In this document: positions 61,942 through 64,000 of the stretch, piece after piece
How positions within the stretch are numbered: position 1 is the first letter of the stretch
Layout: each line of letters begins with the position of its first letter
Assembly (NCBI RefSeq): GCF_024753565.1
Contig: NZ_JANTPT010000004.1
Coordinates: forward strand, 1-64,000
Direction of reading: 5' to 3'
From: Mechercharimyces sp. CAU 1602
Lineage (GTDB): Bacteria; Bacillota; Bacilli; Thermoactinomycetales; JANTPT01
Length of the DNA stretch: 64,000 bases
Position numbers and translations under genes: made by a program
The notes under the pieces: model-generated
Seen by the model: the letters and a program-made list of their open reading frames with translations, nothing else
What the model was told of the DNA's origin: nothing
Database searches by the model: none

Positions 61942-63791
61942 TGATACACAAAATAAAAGAAGCGTTTTCTAAGCTTAATAGTGTCCAATGGAAATTGGTC
62001 TTTATATATATTTCACTGATCTTAATCTCTATGCAATTGATCGGTGTATACTTTTTTCGCGAGTTAGAGCGTTACTATATCAACGAGGAGTTCAAAAATA
62101 ACCTCTACTTTCAAGCAAATCTGCTATCTGAATCTGAAGCTTTGAAAGAATTTATTTTAAAGCCCCCTACATCACAAGATGCCGAACAAGAGGAGATCAA
62201 CGACTTAATTGATGATCTCTTCGTTTTAGGTCAGGGCACATCCAGTGAAGGAGGCGCCAGCCTCCAAGTACTTAATCAGGAAGGAATTATTCTAGGGGCA
62301 ACCTCAACTTCACAAAAAGAAGAGATCGTCGGACAGCGAAATATTCGAGCCAACAACGCCATCAACGGACAAGAAGAGGCTTCTATTCGCATAAATAGTT
62401 ATGGCAATCGCGTACAGGTGTATACCATGCCGATTAAAGAAGAGGGTAGAATTATTGGAGCTGTCTATATTGAAGCATCGTTAGAAGAGGTTTATGATAC
62501 CATCCTTAGGATCAACCGTATCCTTGTCAACATTACCATTTTTACTGTACTGTTAACTGCACTCTTAGGATTTATATTAGCTCGAACCATTACAAATCCA
62601 GTTAAAGAGATTACCAATCAAGCGGCTGCGATGGCAAGTGGGGACTTTGAGCGTCGTGTAAAAGTTAAAAGTGTAGATGAAATCGGCCGATTAGGTATTG
62701 CTTTTAATGACTTAGCAGCTCACTTGCGGGAGGCTCTCACACAAAAAGAGGAGGAGAAACGAAAGTTAGCATCCGTCCTTTCTAATATGAGTGATGGTGT
62801 TCTCGCAGCCGATGCAAATGGATACCTCATTGTATGGAATCAACGGGCAGAAGAGATATTACAACGCTCTCTTCGATTGGGCGACTCTTTTTTTAACACC
62901 TTAGCGTTGCCTGGGTTTACTTCCCTGCCCTTGCTAGAACATAAGGAAACTCTCTTAGAGCTAGAACGGGAAGGTGAAGATCATCCTCTCATTATAAAAG
63001 TTACCCTTACTCCTATTCGTCGTCCTAATCAGGAGGAAGCCGGGTTTATTGCGGTTTTACAAGACGTAACCGAAGAAGAACGACTTGACCAACAGCGAAA
63101 AGAATTTGTCGCTAATGTTTCTCATGAGCTCCGCACCCCATTAACTACGATCATCAGCTATTTAGAAGCATTACAAGATGGAGCCTTGGATGATCCAGAG
63201 CTTGCTCGTCGCTTCACAGGTGTCGCTCATCAAGAGGGGGAGAGGATGACACGATTAATCTCAGATTTACTACAACTCTCCCGCTTAGATGCCAAAAAAA
63301 TCCGCTTACAGCGGCAGCCGATGTATATCAAAAATCATTTGGAAGCGGTGGCAGACCGCTTTGCTGTTCCTTTACAACAAAAGCAGATTACGTTTCGACT
63401 TTCGTTCGCAAAAAATCTACCCAAAGTATACATCGATAGCGATAGGGTGAATCAGGTGTTGGATAATCTGCTCTCCAATGCTGTCAAGTATACCCCCGAG
63501 GGGGAATCCATTCACCTTTCCGCCTATCGCAGAGCAGATGGCGCCGTACAAATTTCCATTCAGGATACTGGCATCGGAATTCCTCAGTCTGATCTAAAGC
63601 GCATCTTCGAACGCTTTTATCGAGTAGATAAAGCCCGTTCACGTAGCATGGGGGGGACAGGGCTCGGCCTCTCTATTGCCCAGGAAATTATTCACGCCCA
63701 TGAAGGGGATATCTGGATTGAAAGTGTAGAAGGAGAGGGAACAACCGTCACGTTTACCCTCCCGTCATGTGAAGCGGAGGTGCGAACATGA
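61941..63791 (+). CDS. walK: Sensor histidine kinase WalK
   Basis: 616 aa. Membrane helix (about 15-37), extracytoplasmic domain (to about 190), second helix (about 190-212), HAMP (FILARTITNPVKEITNQAAA), PAS (about 265-375), HisKA (NVSHELRTPLTTIISYLEA, phospho-His) and HATPase (VNQVLDNLLSNAVKYTPEG, MGGTGLGLSIAQEI). Architecture and neighbours identify WalK (YycG). It phosphorylates WalR in response to the state of the cell wall. Confidence 0.95.
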   Translation: MIHKIKEAFSKLNSVQWKLVFIYISLILISMQLIGVYFFRELERYYINEEFKNNLYFQANLLSESEALKEFILKPPTSQDAEQEEINDLIDDLFVLGQGTSSEGGASLQVLNQEGIILGATSTSQKEEIVGQRNIRANNAINGQEEASIRINSYGNRVQVYTMPIKEEGRIIGAVYIEASLEEVYDTILRINRILVNITIFTVLLTALLGFILARTITNPVKEITNQAAAMASGDFERRVKVKSVDEIGRLGIAFNDLAAHLREALTQKEEEKRKLASVLSNMSDGVLAADANGYLIVWNQRAEEILQRSLRLGDSFFNTLALPGFTSLPLLEHKETLLELEREGEDHPLIIKVTLTPIRRPNQEEAGFIAVLQDVTEEERLDQQRKEFVANVSHELRTPLTTIISYLEALQDGALDDPELARRFTGVAHQEGERMTRLISDLLQLSRLDAKKIRLQRQPMYIKNHLEAVADRFAVPLQQKQITFRLSFAKNLPKVYIDSDRVNQVLDNLLSNAVKYTPEGESIHLSAYRRADGAVQISIQDTGIGIPQSDLKRIFERFYRVDKARSRSMGGTGLGLSIAQEIIHAHEGDIWIESVEGEGTTVTFTLPSCEAEVRT

Positions 63792-64000
63792 GAGAACATT
63801 TAAAGTCAGCCCTTTTGACAACCCTCATTCTATTAAGCATTACATTAACCGGTACATTATGGTACAGCTCACCTTCCTACGAAGAGAGTACTCGGGGCGA
63901 TTATTTAAGTCCACCATTAGGAAAAGAGAGTAAACCTTTATTCGAAATAACCGCTCCTCATCAGATGTTTTTTCATGACCGTGGAAACACATTTCGCTTG
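63788..64000 (+). CDS. yycH: YycH (WalH), N-terminal part
   Basis: ATGA overlap with the walK stop. The visible 71 codons give a short cytoplasmic start (MREHLKSALL), a membrane anchor (about 7-25) and the beginning of the extracellular domain (LWYSSPSYEESTRGDYLSPP). Position and topology match YycH, which with YycI regulates WalK. The gene continues past the window end. Confidence 0.8.
   Translation, partial: MREHLKSALLTTLILLSITLTGTLWYSSPSYEESTRGDYLSPPLGKESKPLFEITAPHQMFFHDRGNTFRL

Noticed and set aside
1-64000. tRNA, rRNA or CRISPR arrays
   Set aside because: None recognised by eye; a covariance-model scan was not possible here.

Overview
The window looks like a chromosome segment of a low-to-moderate GC, spore-forming Gram-positive. 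The order argS-ywiB-speB-speE / pbpG ... ywhD, the sporulation gene yunB, a YheC/YheD-like coat-type protein, fadF and the walR-walK-yycH start all point to Bacillales. The lysine-aminomutase cluster and overall style suggest Thermoactinomycetaceae or a close relative. That placement is inference; no rRNA, tRNA or CRISPR array was seen.

Region 1 (1-10.5 kb) is a nested mobile region. Two same-orientation copies of one IS3-like element (the 3' end at 1-234, and a decayed copy at 9614-10508) bracket it. Inside lie a holin-like type I toxin locus with a likely antisense RNA, several tiny or broken genes, and an HU gene. It also holds a 7005-bp Tn3-family transposon (2236-9240) with 18-bp perfect terminal inverted repeats and a 5-bp target duplication (ATCCA). 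The transposon keeps only the C-terminal part of its transposase. Its cargo is a tightly coupled biosynthetic operon: alpha-oxoamine synthase, O-methyltransferase, ATP-grasp ligase, MFS exporter and an EhpF/PaaK-like adenylating enzyme. Three of the five genes each carry one single-base frameshift.

Region 2 (10.7-18.6 kb) is a second, intact biosynthetic operon on the minus strand that reads as a RiPP cluster. A 31-residue precursor with its own promoter is followed by a radical SAM/SPASM enzyme, a HemW-like radical SAM enzyme, an alpha/beta hydrolase, a class I methyltransferase, a tautomerase-like protein, a TrmO-like methyltransferase, an MFS exporter and an amino-acid-ligase-like ATP-grasp enzyme. 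I do not recognise the product class. Next to it is a 54-codon gene whose promoter is overlapped by a perfect palindromic CcpA (cre) site.

Region 3 (19.2-29 kb) holds a three-gene ABC-2 type export operon framed by two related hairpins in opposite orientation. It also holds a SulP anion transporter, FadF, a metallo-hydrolase and the BdbD/BdbC disulfide pair.

Region 4 (29-38 kb) is a lysine fermentation module. kdd-kamA-(P-loop protein)-(MutS-like)-kamD-kamE are transcribed from a clear sigma-54 promoter, with the PAS-type sigma-54 activator encoded just upstream. kce and kal are not in the window.

Region 5 (38-64 kb) is mostly core: yunB, an M23 envelope hydrolase, argS-ywiB-speB-speE, pbpG and ywhD. 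Accessory genes here are a secreted lyase-like protein, a phytoene-desaturase-like flavoenzyme with a PadR regulator, an MFS/SgrR-like pair, tag, a nuclease lipoprotein and a GGDEF-histidine kinase hybrid. The region ends with a ParR-like protein, a YheCD-like protein and the walRKH operon, which runs off the end.
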